This document shows positions 1 to 11,435 of a stretch of 64,000 nt of DNA, in pieces. Both the position numbers and the translations under genes were made by a program. The notes beneath the pieces are model-generated. The model was not told the DNA's origin. It made no database searches and saw nothing but the letters and a program-made list of their open reading frames with translations. Every line of letters begins with the position of its first letter. Position 1 is the stretch's first letter. Source of the stretch: Plasmodiophora brassicae (taxonomy: Eukaryota > Endomyxa: Phytomyxea > Phytomyxea > Plasmodiophorida); contig CP145417.1 in the NCBI GenBank assembly GCA_036867785.1, forward strand, positions 1,325,562-1,389,561, in the 5' to 3' direction.

Positions 1-274
1 GTCAGTGCCTGGAACGACACGTTAGTCAGCGAACGCTACGACGCTGCAGCGGCATGGAGACCAATACCTTTTTCAGCTCATCCATGAAGAGCTGGTATTG
101 GTCTTCAGGAACGATCGTCGATTTCATGGCGGACATGATCGCGCTCATGCACTTCTCGAGGGACTTGGGACACTCCGTTTTGATCGTGTCCCCGTCGCTC
201 TCAGCCCATGGTCTGGCGTTGGCTGAAAGGACGAGCGCAAACATTACGCAGCCAATCGTGGTCGTGCTCCACAT
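1..274 (-). CDS. Tandem surface-protein family, leftmost member (5' part only)
   Basis: Exon 1 runs from the ATG at 274 to 68 (69 codons). It encodes a signal peptide ending near SANA, then a short charged domain with two cysteines (ECPKSLEKC) and the family motif IVPEDQY. The donor GTATTG follows at 67, and an acceptor preceded by CTGACTAAC lies at 9-10, giving a 59-nt intron. Exon 2 starts at base 8 and leaves the window. The layout matches the other family members on this strand, so the array continues to the left. Secreted or surface location is inferred from the signal peptide; the function is unknown. Confidence 0.75.
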
Positions 275-779
275 CCTCGATCGGTGTGTAGTCCGAACAC
301 AACGAGAATCGACAGCGCTGGATCGATCAGTCTGTCCGAGCGGACCGCAGCGTGCAGTCGGCTAAATCGGGCCGATACCCATTTCGGGGCACCACCCGGC
401 ACGAGCACGTTACCATTCCAGGTTCCTCCTACCTACCTATGTATGTAGGCATGCCCCATAGTCCTAACAGGGCGCATACGTTCATGCCCCCACAGGGTTC
501 ATGAGTCGTGCCACATCACGGTGACCCAGTCGCAGTCATTGCTGCCCTCCAATGTATTCTCATGATCCAGAAACACCATCAGCCATTGTCAATCGACATC
601 CAATAACTGACAGCTGATAATAATCTGAGGGACCATATCAAAAGTCTCTCAGGTAAACGAACTGATTATCGGCTAACAACGGGCCCGCTTGCCATCGTAC
701 ACAAAGACATCAACCTCGTCTCAACTTCATTGCAAGAACATCACGGTTCTGGCGCCGGGTCAATACTCGGTCGACGTCC
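275..779. other. Intergenic, promoter side of the leftmost family gene
   Basis: About 500 bases between the start of the leftmost family gene and the stop of the next one. It is lower in G+C than the exons. I see no reading frame with coding character and no repeat; it presumably holds the promoter of the left gene and the 3' flank of the right one. Confidence 0.4.
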
Positions 780-2392
780 TCAGGAATGGCCGCATCGCAC
801 ACAGTCGGCATAGCTCATCAATATCTGCATCTCTTTCAGTCGGCGCTGGAAAGAACCCGACGTTAGCAAGACAATGTCAAGAGATATGTGGGAGCAGTTC
901 GCCAACCTTGAAATGAGCGACAGAGACAACCAGGACGATGAGAAGGGTGGCGCAGACGCCAGCCAGGATGCAAATGCCGATGGTACGGACGTCGATCGGC
1001 GAACAATCGGGCGTTGCATGTGGAGAACCGGTCCGGTGGGCAAACGAGCCAGACGGCTTCGACGCCTTCGTTACGGTCGCCGCCTGGAACGCCTTCATCG
1101 CGAAACCCCCAGCGACAGCACCCGATAATGCCGACACGATCCCTGGAACAGCAGGTATATCAGGAAGCAAATGCACAATGGAATATAAGGCACAAACCGG
1201 CGCTTCGCTGTTGAGCAGCCTGTAGAACGGGAGCGTGCCCTCCTGTCGTGGGCTTGACGAGGCGACTGACGCCGTAAACAACAGTTGATGCGGTAGCCGC
1301 CCCTGTAGCCAGACCAACTCCCAGCATCTGTTTGTACATGTGTGTCAGAGACGTCGAGCCATGCATCATAGACTGGCGGTCCACTCGACCTGTTTGCCAT
1401 ATTTGTTGAGAGCAGCGAGAGAGCTGATCTTAGCATTGTCAAGCGTCGTGGTAAGGTTAACGAGTTTTTGTTGGCACAACTCTAGTCTTGACGTGGTTCG
1501 ATTCAATTCCAACCGCATTTGATCTGCCTCTGCGTCCATCGCGCGACGATCATACAATTGGGCAATGCGCAATGTCTCACCTAAGTGGGACTCGCTCTCC
1601 TCAGAGGATGCCTCCACCAAATCGCGTCGAGCATTCCCATTGCTCAAGTCAGCTCTCGCCACCTGGGACGTATCGCAATCCCTGTGAAGGCTATCCTCCT
1701 TCGTCGCCTTGCCTCCTGCTTGAGATTTCACTATTCTGTGCTCAGTGGTCCGTAGGATTTCTTGGCCGTCAACACCTGATTGCGAGTATGAACATCCTGG
1801 CGCCCTGTTCAACGCAGATCCTTACTGTGCCGCTGCTCATTCGAAGTGTCGGGTTGGCGAGGTTTCCGTATCTTGGAATAACTGTCCGCTGAGTCCTGGC
1901 GGAATTCAACATACACCACGTCCGACAGATCGTCTGCAGTGACGTGCGCGAAACGCTGTTGTATGGCTTGCAGCTGGAGTGCTTCGTCAGCCTAATTACG
2001 TGGTGGCAGCACAAAACTCTACCGTACCAGAACTCGGTTGGAACGAACACCGGCTTCATCGTAGAATCGCATTGTAGCGATGGCACGCTCGAACTGGGCC
2101 ATCTCGAGACTAAGCACCTGAGAAATCGACATTGTCAATCCAATAACAGCCGAGACCACGAACATGCTGGTTTCCCTACAAGACTCAGCTGATCCAATAT
2201 GAAATCGTACTTGTCCTCAGGTACGATTGCCATCTCAAGAATGGCCGCGATTACAGGAATGCACTGATCGAGCGACACCGCACAACCGGTCCTGATATTT
2301 GCCTCGTAGTCCGCTTTCCACGACGTCCCCGATTTGACGGTGATCAGCAGCACTGCCGGTATAATCGCAGCGATTACCAGCTTCGACGTCAT
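780..2392 (-). CDS. Tandem surface-protein family, diverged member with extra introns
   Basis: Exon 1 (2392-2180, 71 codons) has a hydrophobic signal peptide, two cysteines and the IVPEDKY motif. An exon beginning near 2119 reads V-L-S-L-E-M-A-Q. Two more short introns (GTACGG...TTAG and GTAAGG...CAG) keep frame into a coiled-coil exon that ends at a GTCGAG donor near 1397. A hydrophobic exon follows (MLGVGLATGAATAS), joined in phase 1 to GIVSALSGAVAGG and a membrane helix around ICILAGVCATLLIVLVV. The last exon (845-780) ends YADCVRCGHS. This is the most diverged member, but all splice phases of the shared introns are kept. The number of middle exons differs from the array genes, so those boundaries are less sure. 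Confidence 0.65.
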
Positions 2393-2922
2393 GGTGACTG
2401 GCGATTAATCAGGTGTCGAGCGGCAGCCTCGCTTGCGGGATTCGACCCGGCCTCCATTTCTAATTCGGGGCGCAGGAGGGCAGCACCGGATTTGAACTTG
2501 CAATCCGAACTGCCGTGAAGAGGAGCCGGCATCAACTGCTAAGCGCTGTGCAGCTGTCCATAAGGGAGTCGAACGCCAGGTGCTGACGACTTGGCTCTCG
2601 ACTACCGGCGGGCAGAGGAGGTCGACGCGGTCAAGCACCGATTGCGTATGATTGTCATCCCGGCGTCAGGCGGCGCTGAACGGCAGGCGTTCGATGACAT
2701 CAGTCCAGGTCGCGGCTCCCCGCTGCCAATTAGGTAGGGCGAGGCGGGGTCAGCGCCGCGCCGACATGCTATTCAGCAGCGGCTGCGTCCTGGCAGAATG
2801 CCGATATTCATTGCATAACGTCCGCTCCACACAGGTCCCCGATTGATCTTGTTCGAGGCCACGATTCGCGACGGTCGAGCTTGACACCAGCAATATTGCA
2901 CAACTGCTGGAACCCCTATTTC
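2393..2922. other. Intergenic with weak family promoter motif
   Basis: About 530 bases upstream of the diverged family gene. TTCTAATTCGGGG at 2458-2470 is a weak match to the motif upstream of other members, 64-78 bases from the ATG. Several tRNA T-loop-like strings occur here, but no cloverleaf can be built. No reading frame is convincing. Confidence 0.4.
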
Positions 2923-3235
2923 ACAGACTACTACTGTCATCGAGCTTCTGGCCGAGCTCCCACTGCCTCCCCAGACATCGACAGCAGAGGTGCTTGCACA
3001 CTTAAGTCGTACGCTCTCGTATGACCCGGGTATAGTACTGCAAAGTATCGCTCGCCTCGAGGCGTTCCTTTCGAAAAACAACATTACGACTGTCCAGAAC
3101 TGGCGGTTGCCGTTAGGGTCATGGAGCTTTACTGTTGACCAGACCAAGCCGGCACTTCCACGATCAGTTGGTTTCGCTCTCCAAATTGGCGGGATTGGTT
3201 ACCAACACGTTGAGACCATCGCAATGCGTATGTGA
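2923..3235 (+). CDS. Orphan exon of unknown gene
   Basis: An open frame follows a good acceptor (TATTTCACAG, 2913-2922) and runs to a TGA at 3233-3235. It reads TTTVIELLAELPLPPQ, then helical, amphipathic sequence with regular leucines (VLAHLSRTL, LQSIARLEAFLSK) and WRLPLGSW. The composition and the position after an acceptor suggest a real 3' exon, and it is the only plus-strand candidate in this part of the array. I could not place an upstream exon with confidence; the frame before 2913 is broken in all phases. It may be a relic. Family unknown. Confidence 0.35.
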
Positions 3236-3304
3236 GATGCTCCAGGACGACAGTCATGCGAATTAATGAATTGCTCATGGACGACGATGCGTCATCGCCG
3301 CCAT

Positions 3305-3515
3305 CGCGATCATCGCGATAATCCTCGTGGCAGTCAGCTAGAACGTAAACTACGCCGGTCCTGATGTGGTTGATGTGAATCACTGTGGTTGGGACCGCGA
3401 ATGTCAACTTACACACAGCCTGTTACTTTAAGGCCTGTGATTCACATCAGCCACATCAGGACCGGCGTAGTTCTAGCTGACTGCTACGAGGATTATCGCG
3501 ACGATCGCGATCTGA
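3305..3515. repeat. Imperfect inverted repeat (fold-back)
   Basis: Arms of about 80 bases at 3305-3385 and 3438-3515 are reverse complements with few mismatches and are separated by about 50 bases. The left arm, read on the plus strand, can encode a hydrophobic stretch AAIAIIAIILVAVS. No transposase or target-site duplication was found. Confidence 0.7.
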
Positions 3516-3778
3516 CTGAACGCATTGTGTATCGGAAGTATGAAACCCCGATGTCGGCCAAAGTGTCATCGATCCGTGCAAGCAGGCAAATGCACCATTC
3601 GTCAATCACGAACGCCTCATTGACTGGGACAACGAATCCAGACAGCATGCGCTCGCTGAGTAGGAATGAAAACCCAGCAGCCGTCGGCAGGATACGCAAC
3701 TCTTACCGCCGTTCATTGGATTATTTGAAATGAAATTAAACAGGCACTGGTCTGACAGGTCCACTGCCAGGCGTGGCC

Positions 3779-4785
3779 TCAAATGCGATGAAACTGGATG
3801 CAGTTGGCACACCTCACTGATGTCACCTGCGAATTCTTCAAACGGCGCTGGACAGAGAGCACTGACGTCAGCGGCACGAGCCAGTACTCTACAGAGCAAA
3901 CGGTGTTTGTTGACCTTGAAACGGAGGTGCGAGACAACCATAACGATGATCAGGGTGGCACAGACGCCAGCCAAGACATAGGTGGCGACGGAACTGTCAC
4001 GCGCTGGACGAACGAGCGCATCGGGTGGAGAACCCGCCTGATGCATTACAGCCGGCGACGACCTCGACGCCTTCAAGGCGGTGACCGACTGGAACGCCTT
4101 CAATGCACCACCGCCAGCGATGGCGGTCGATACGGTCGACACGATTCCTGTGGGTGAACAGGAGAGCACTCAGTAGAGGACATCCAATTGATAAAACGTC
4201 TCTGGCGCAGACCCGAGCGGCGCCTCGGTTGACCAGAAACGAACGCGCTCTTCCCCGTCATGGGCGCTGTGCGATAGCCCACACCGTATCCGATAACAGA
4301 AGCAGCCGCCGCTACAAGCAGACCAGCGCCCAGCATCTATAAGATTGCATGCGTCTACTGTCAATAACATATTGGCTCAAGCACCCGGGCGGGAGTCTGG
4401 TTTCGACCTGGTTGCCACGCCTGCTGACAAAGGCCTGGGAGCCTTTGTCGGCACCGTCCAGCCGGGATTGCAAGCTGGTCAGGTCTCGCTGGCACGCCTG
4501 CAGGCTTGACGCGGTCCGGTTCATATCCAGCAGCAGTTGCTTGACCTGTTCGCCCAAGCCCAACGCGGGTTGCCCGAGCAGATGTGCCTTGCGCAGGTAT
4601 CGGCCTTTAACAACCATTGTCTTCTTCATCCCGTCCACGATCGCACCCGAGCATTTGCGCAGGGTCCTGGCGCACTCTGCAATGATCTTCCGTTCAACAT
4701 TGCTCCCTGACCACCTATTGGCGTTCGCCGAAAGGACGATTGCGGGTAGCAATAGGCAGACAGCCGCGGCAGACTTCCATGTCAT
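3779..4785 (-). CDS. Tandem surface-protein family, short form lacking the acidic region
   Basis: Exons: 4785-4408, 4336-4213, 4147-3915, 3847-3779, about 267 residues. The first exon joins the signal peptide and cysteine domain directly to the coiled coil (RKAHLLGQPALGLGEQVKQL). The first intron and the roughly 170-residue acidic stretch of other members are therefore absent, yet the frame is kept. Then follow a hydrophobic segment (MLGAGLLVAAAASVIGYGVG), GIVSTVSTAIAGG and the helix VATYVLAGVCATLIIVMVV. The final exon keeps the shared start RRLK, but its tail reads CIQFHR, so the second cysteine of the usual CxxCH motif is lost. Phases are 0, 1, 0 as in the family. It looks translatable, but its altered tail may mark relaxed selection. 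Confidence 0.7.
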
Positions 4786-5310
4786 CGCTGGACCCAGACG
4801 TAGTCCGAATGGCCCGGCCCTCGTGGTCTGTCTGGTCCGCGCGCGCCGACCTGTCACGCACCCACGCCGTCATTCTAATTCGGGCATCACCCCCGCCTGC
4901 GCATGCAGAACGTCAAACATGGCTAACGACTTTGCCGGACGGGTCTGTCCGTTTCGCCATCGGCTTCTCCAGTAGACCCTGCAAAGGGCCGGTCTTCTCC
5001 TGCCGAACCCCGTTTCCACTGAACTGGGCCGTTTGATCATGATGCCGACGTGTCCGCGATCGCAGCAAGCGACTGCACCATAGACGACGCGACGTTACAT
5101 GCCGACACCAGGTAACCAGCAGTCACCACGTCTCAACACGCCGGCCGTCGCCTGTTTAATTGCCACTGGGATCACTACGAGGACAGACTTCGCGCGCTGC
5201 GCTGAACAGGAACGCAAATGCCGTCGGCAGTATACGCAACGCATCCGACGATATTCACTCGATGATTTGAAACGAGACACGCACCGGTCTGAGAGGGCCG
5301 CGAATTGTCC
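4786..5310. other. Intergenic with conserved family promoter motif
   Basis: The segment 4872-4890 (ATTCTAATTCGGGCATCAC) is shared with the upstream regions of other family genes and lies about 87 bases before the ATG at 4785. The rest (about 500 bases) shows no coding signal. Confidence 0.5.
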
Positions 5311-7419
5311 TCAAATGTGGTGACATTCGATGCAATCCGCGTAATTGACTGATATCAGCTGCAATTGCCTCAGGCGGCGCTAAACAGAGCACGTTCGTCA
5401 GCGACACGGGGCAGTGCTATACACGGAGCAAACGGCGTCTGTCGACCTTGAAGCGAACGAGCAAGACGACCGTAAGGATGATCAGGGTGGCAGAAACACT
5501 GGCCAGGATGTAGACGGTCGAGCTGTTGCGCGCTGGACGATCGGCCGCCGAATGCATTACGGCCGACGTCGACGATTTGGACGCCTCCAAGGCGGCGACC
5601 GATTGGAACGCCTTCAGTGCAATGCCTCCGGCGATGGCGGTCGATACCGTCGAGACGATCCCTGGGTGAACAGAAGTACACTCAGCACATGACATCCGGT
5701 CCAACAAATTGAAACATCGCTTGCACAGACGGGAGGGGCGTTTCGGTTGACCTGCAGAAACGGGGGCGTCTTTCCCGGGGGCGGCGCGAAAGCCAACACC
5801 ATACCCAATTATAATTGACGCCAACAGGCCGGCGCCCAGCACCTTGGAACGAACACGGCTACTGTCACTCATGGCGAAGGCCGCCGGATGGGCACGGCCG
5901 CTTTCGACCTGATAGACGCGCCTGCTGACGTCAGCGGTATGGGAGTCGTTCATCGCATCGCCAATTTGGGTGTGCATGCTGGTCAGGCCTTGCTGGCACG
6001 CCTGCAGGCTTGAGCGATTCCGGTGCTCACCTAGTAGCAACGTCTGGACCTGTCCGTCCAAGGCCAACGCGGGTTTCTCGAACGCTTGGGCCTTGCGAGT
6101 CGCCTCGTTCAACACACGTCCTCTATCAACGCCCCAGGGTGCCTGTCGCACAACGAGTAGGGCATCGGTGTCGCCGATCGCAATATTGCCCTTCGTCTGG
6201 TCATCCTGGGCCTTGGTTGTCTGACCGATCGCTGCCGGATCCACTCCAGACGCAAGCGGGGTGGGCGGGTCCATTGGCTGACTTGCCAGGGCCAACGTCG
6301 TCTCCTCGCGAACCGAATTCACACACGATATCGGGTCTTCATCAGGCGCGCCGTGCTCGGTGCCACTCCCCCCTTCAGGAACTTCGTGAACATCCTCTTC
6401 CGACAATTGGGCGTCAACTGGTGGGTTGCTGCCGCCGGGCTGGTGGCAAAGGGCCGAGCGGTTAGTTGACAATACTGGAACAGCATTGGCGCTTGAATGG
6501 GCCAATGGCGCCTCCTGATCATGGACCATGTTCAGATCCGAAATCGGGTCTTCCAGTGCCCCCTGCTTGCTGTCATCCTGCCCGTCAGGAACATCAATAT
6601 GGACGTCCTCGTCTTCCGACAATGTGCCGCCAAATTCCGGCATACTCACGCCGCGAGCTAACTGAAGACCAGCGTCAGCCTTTGTGGTATCGTTCACACC
6701 AAGGTTTCGGCTAGCGGACATCGACACGACGTGCCTGATGCCACCAAACTAATGACACAGGGCACACCGGTTACTTATCAGCCAATCGGGGAACAGCATA
6801 GGAGCTTGTTTCGTGACTGACAGCAGTGGTACTAGCGCCAGGGTTGAGAATTTCGCCAACGGCGTTGACGATGTTCTCACGTATGTGGATACGCTGTACT
6901 GGTCGGTTAGATCTGTAAGTAATTTAGATGCAGGATACCTTACCAGTTTCTTGTTAACGTTCCTTCCTGCAAAGAATTTCCGAGCGGAAGTCGAGCCGGT
7001 CCAGAACGGCTTCAGACACGCGGCGAGCTGCACAAAATGATGGTTAGAGCAAACCCTTCATGCGAATCACCTCATAGGAAGTACTTTGGCCAAGGTGTTG
7101 ATGTCATTAACAACGGTTTCTCGGTGCAGGAACTTAGTGAGCGCCTGGACATATATGAATTACCACCGTGTCATTCCAGTGTCACGCATTCACGCTCGCT
7201 CCCTTTCACCTGATTCATTTGCTTGACGATAAACGGGTATCGGCCTTCAGGGACCACCGTGTTCTGCGTTTCGTCCACGATCGCCTCCGTGCATTTACGA
7301 AGGGACTCGGCGCACCCGGAAATGATTCTCCATTCATGGCTCCCTGGCCACCGGTTGGCGTTCGCTGAAAGGACTAGAGCTGACACCAGGCAGACAACCG
7401 CCGCCATCTTCCACGCCAT
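5311..7419 (-). CDS. Tandem surface-protein family, long member with doubtful exon 2 start
   Basis: Exon 1 is 7419-7210 (70 codons; signal peptide, motif VVPEGRYPF). Shared 3' exons are 5842-5731, 5661-5447 and 5379-5311; exon 2 ends at 5909. The exon 2 part from 6727 down is open and carries acidic sequence (LSEDEDVHIDVPDGQDD) and the coiled coil. The family acceptor at 6895, however, leads into a stop after about 20 codons because this copy has short insertions relative to the array genes. Either another acceptor is used or the copy is decaying. Its introns 2 and 3 are 66 and 69 nt with no stop, so unspliced RNA would still be open from 6727 to 5417. The last exon ends YADCIECHH. Confidence 0.6.
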
Positions 7420-7529
7420 CGCTGCACCCGAACGCGTATAGCCAGAATGGCCGGGCCTCGCGCGTCTGTCTGGGTACGAGCGCTGACCTGTCGCGCACTC
7501 TCTCGCGCAGTCAGCGTCAGCCGCGCGCA

Positions 7530-7548
7530 ATTCTAATTCTGGCATCAC
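7530..7548 (-). promoter_or_regulatory. Conserved upstream motif of the surface-protein family
   Basis: AATTCTAATTCTGGCATCA on the plus strand, 111 bases upstream of the ATG at 7419. Near-identical copies lie at 9691-9709 and 13530-13547 (both 108 bases from their ATG), at the matching places of the other array copies, and at 4872-4890. Its constant distance from exon 1 suggests a core promoter or factor site; no known factor is recognised. Confidence 0.5.
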
Positions 7549-7679
7549 CCCCCGCCTCGGCGGGTGGCCTGCTGCCGGCAGGATACGCAACGCCAATCGA
7601 CAGTATTCATTTGGATGGTTTGAAACGAAACACGCACTGGCCAGCTGACAGGGACGTCTGCGCTGCCATGCACATAGCC

Positions 7680-9583
7680 TTAAACGTGGTGGCATTGGAC
7701 GCAGTCGGCGTACTTCATTGATGCCAGCTGCAGATCCTTCAGACGGCGCTGCACAGAGGACGTTGTCAGCGACACGAGGCAGCACCACACAAAGCCGGCC
7801 GACCTTGAAACGAACGAGCGAGACGACCATAATGATGATCAGGGTGACACAGACGCCGGCCAGGACGTACGCGACGATCGAGCTGTCACGTGCTGGACGA
7901 ACGCGCGCATCGGGTGGAGAACCCACCGGGTGGGTTACAGCCGACGTCGACGATCTGGACGCCTTCACGGCCGCGACCGACTGGAACGCCTTCAATGCGA
8001 CGCCCCCGGCGATGGCGGTCGATACGGTCGACACGATCCCTGGGTGGACACGGAAGTTCAATCAGTACACGACATCCGGTCGACAATTAACGTCGCCGGC
8101 GCTGACCGGATCGGCGCTCCGGTTGGCCAGAAACGGGCACGTCTTTCCCGGGAATGGGAGCGGCGCGATACCCGACACCGTATCCGATCACTGAAGTGGC
8201 AGCCGCTGCCAGCAGACCAGCGCCCAGCACCTAAACAACGCAGGCGTGATCTACTGTCAGTCATGTTGACGCGAGCACCCGGGCCGGACACGTCCGGTTC
8301 CGACCTGATTGCCACGCCTGCTGACAGCGGCCCGGGAGTCGTTGCTCGCACGGTCCAGCCGGGATTGCATGTCGGCCAGGTCTCGCTGGCACGCCTGCAG
8401 GCTTGCGTTGGTCCCGTGCATATCCAGCAGCAATCTCTTGACCTGCTCGTCCAAGTCCAGCGCGCGTTGCTCGTGCAGTTGGGCCTTGCGTATCGTCTCG
8501 TCCAAGAGACGTCCGTTATCGACGCCCCGGCTGGGCGCCTGTGCCACATCGCTGCCGCGAGCCGCGTTGTCCTTCGTCTGGCGATACTCCAGTTGGTCAC
8601 CCTGGACTTGGGTGGCCAGCTGGCCGGTCGCTTCGGAACCCGACACGAACGCGGTAAGCGGATCCGCCTGCTGGTTTGCCAACGAACGGGCCAATGTCGT
8701 CTCCCGATCGTGAACCGTTGTCAAACCCGGTTCAATCGGGTTTTCCGGCGCCCAGTGCTCGTCGGCATCCCACTCTTCACGAGCGTTGTGGAAACCCACG
8801 TCTATCTCGTCATCCTCCGATATACCGACGCGAGTCGCGTCCGCCTTTGTGGTATCCTTTACACCAACTCGGCTGGACGACGCGGGGCCGGCGTGCCTGA
8901 CGTCGACAGGCTGGCGGCACAGAACACAACGGTTAGCAGACAATCCGGGAACACCAACGGTGCTCGTTTCGTGTCTGACATTAGTGGTTGCTCCAGGGTT
9001 GAGAATCTCACCAACGGCGTTGACGATGTTCTCCTTGAGGTGTGTAAGCTGTACTGATCGGTCAGACCCGCGAACCTCCGGAACCAGAACAACGTACCAG
9101 CCCTTCGTTTTCGACAATTGATTTCCGTGAGGAGCGCCGGTTACGTAAGGCGGTCCACAACGGCTCCAGGAACTCTGCGACCTGCACCAGTCGACAATCA
9201 GGAGAAACGCTTCATTAGAGCCACCTGCTACGACGAACATGTTTCAGCGTGTTGATGTCTTTGACGACGTCCTCTCGGTCCACGAATGCAGTGACGGCCT
9301 GCATAAACCATCGACGTCATTCAAACGTCGCGGATTGACGGTCGCTTCAATGCCAGGGGGTGTCGCTCACCTGTTTCAACTGGTTCGTGATAAAACCGTA
9401 CTGCTCTTCAGGAACCAGCGTGCTCTTCATTGCGGCCACAATCGCGTCCGTGCATTCAAGGAGGGACTTGGCGCACTCGTAACGGATATCCTCATCGTCG
9501 TTCTCTGACCACGGATGGGCGTTCGCCGAAAGGCATAGCGCTGATAGCAATATGCAGACAGCCGCGGCCACCATCCACGACAT
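7680..9583 (-). CDS. Tandem surface-protein family, array copy 1
   Basis: Five exons with consistent phases: 9583-9371, 9048-8305, 8230-8107, 8039-7804, 7748-7680; introns of 322, 74, 67 and 55 nt; 461 residues. Exon 1: signal peptide (AAAVCILLSALCLSANA) and a domain with cysteines in YECAKSLLEC and motif LVPEEQYGF. Exon 2: polar, acidic region with VLCRQPV and EEWDADE, then a coiled coil (EQRALDLDEQVKRLLLDM). Exon 3: VLGAGLLAAAATSVIGYGVGY. Exon 4: GIVSTVSTAIAGG and the membrane helix AYVLAGVCVTLIIIMVVSLV. Exon 5: 22 codons ending YADCVQCHHV. Probable topology: extracellular coiled coil, membrane anchor, short cytosolic cysteine tail. I do not recognise the family. Confidence 0.8.
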
Positions 9584-11435
9584 CGCTGGCGGAAACGTTC
9601 TCAGGACGACCGGGCCTCGTTCGCGTGTGGAGCTCAGTCGCACGCCCTCAGGGGCCGTCAGGCAGCATCAGGCTATATCAGGAGCGCATAATTCTAATTC
9701 GGGCATCACCGCGCTGCGGCCAGAAATGACTTACCTGAGCAGACTCTGCCGGACGGCTTTGCCACAGACGTTGAGGTAACGTGGCGCAGATCGACGGCGA
9801 AGCGATCGCGGAATGTGGAGGTGCATCTCTTCGAAATCGGCAACGAACCTGTTGTCGTCGCCGTTGTCCGCCTTGTATGAGTGGTCGCACGGTTCGCCTA
9901 AGAAAGAACACCATTGCCTATGCCCATGTGGTAAGCCGAACAGAACAGATAGAAACCATCCCAGAGATTATTGTACCGATTACGAGCCGTGGTCCGATTT
10001 GCATCTGACCCGAACTCGTGTATGACGTTGGAGCGCTGACAGCACGGCCACGACTGGCCATCATGCTTGTAGGGGCGGCGATGCAACTAGCAACGTTCAG
10101 GTCAAAGACGACAAAGTTCCCAACAAGGAACAGGAGATGATTCCAGCGACGAACTCGAGAGAATTTGCCTGTGGCAATACGTCGAGTTCATATGCGACTT
10201 CATCTCACGGGCAGGATATGAACCAGCGAATGAAACGGATCGCATTGTCAAATGTTCTAGTCAAGCATGCGCGCGCGACTGACGTACAGATATCGTAACG
10301 CGCCGGCTCGGGATAACGTCAGGCAAAGCGTCTTCCAAGAACCGACGCGCGTCACGATCAAACGTTCGTGGCTCAAAGCTTTCGAAATTGTCTTGAACAG
10401 GTGGAGACGTAGTACTGGAAGACTGTGATCCAGAATACAGCGCGGGCAGAAGCGAAACCGCCATTAATGAAGCGGAACGCAATTGCGAACGAAGGCGCGA
10501 CGGCGAGGTCACTGGTCCACACCATGGCACAATGGACCTTCCATTCGAGATGGGTACTCCGGCTTGTCAACGTTGCCGGACACCCATACAACCAGCGCCG
10601 AGTTCATTGCCTAACGCTGATTACCCCGAGCCCGTTTCACATCCAGGGGCCGACCATAATAATTTCCATTAGGAGTCGTTATTGGCCGGCGCCCGAATTC
10701 CATTTCATCTGATTGAGGTATCAGAGGGAACCCACATTACCAGTCTTGGAAACGAGTTACCTGGACACTTGCCTTCGAGGTCAAACGATTGTTATAGGGA
10801 CGCCCTGGTGGTAGTGGCCTCGTAGGAAATCAGCACCAAATGTCATCTGGATTGTCAGCGACTTTGATGGTTCCTGGGAGACGTCCAGATAAACCAGTAC
10901 AAAGGACCCCAGCGAAGGGTCCTCTCGTGTAGGTGCACCAAGCATCTAATCAAATGATGAGCGTTAGAGAAAACGATTATGCTGCGGGCAGGACACACCG
11001 ATAGTGTGAATAGGGATGGTGGCACGATTGACTCCAGACGTGCCAGCGAATCGCGATCTTGCCAACAAGTAAATTCCACGCCTGTCTCTTGGAACGATTT
11101 CGCAAGCAACGTCGATTCCGCATGCAGAAATTCGAAGGCTGCCTTCCAGAAGACCACTGCGGGGGAGTTTGGACCAGATTTAAACACGGGAGACAATACA
11201 GAGCTAGACTGGTGAAACCGATGCCTTTCACCATGGCCAAACCAAGGGGCCGGTTTTCGGCTTGACCGCCATCATCAGCCGCGCGCAATTCTAATTCTGG
11301 CATCACCCCTCGCCTCGGCGGGTGGCCTGCTGCCGGCAGGATAAGCAACGCCAATCGACAGTATTCATTCGGATAGTTTGAAACGAAACACGCACTGGCC
11401 AGCTGACATGGACGTCTGCGCTGCCATGCATAGCC
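9584..11435. other. Array spacer with possible exons of a second gene
   Basis: Upstream of copy 1 lie the family promoter motif (9691-9709) and about 1.6 kb of spacer, repeated at about 13,425-15,250, 17,160-19,010 and 20,915-22,765. On the minus strand, three pieces look like coding sequence after acceptors: NYYGRPLDVKRARGNQR near 10,640-10,690; NSALVVWVSGNVDKPEYPSR near 10,540-10,600 after GCGTTAG; and DNFESFEPRTFDRDARRFLE ending at a TGA at 10261 after GGATCACAG. They do not join into a gene I can defend. The end near 11,280-11,435 repeats the 3' flank and truncated promoter of the neighbouring gene. Confidence 0.4.

Noticed and set aside
2430-2580. tRNA-like T-loop strings (GGATTCGACCC, GTTCAAATCC, GTTCGACTCC)
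   Set aside because: No acceptor stem, D arm or anticodon arm can be paired around any of them.
7930-9057. A 375-codon plus-strand open frame repeated in every array copy
   Set aside because: It is antisense to exon 2 through exon 4 and crosses their introns; its composition is Arg-rich and low in coding character, while the minus strand has signal peptide, splice sites and phases.
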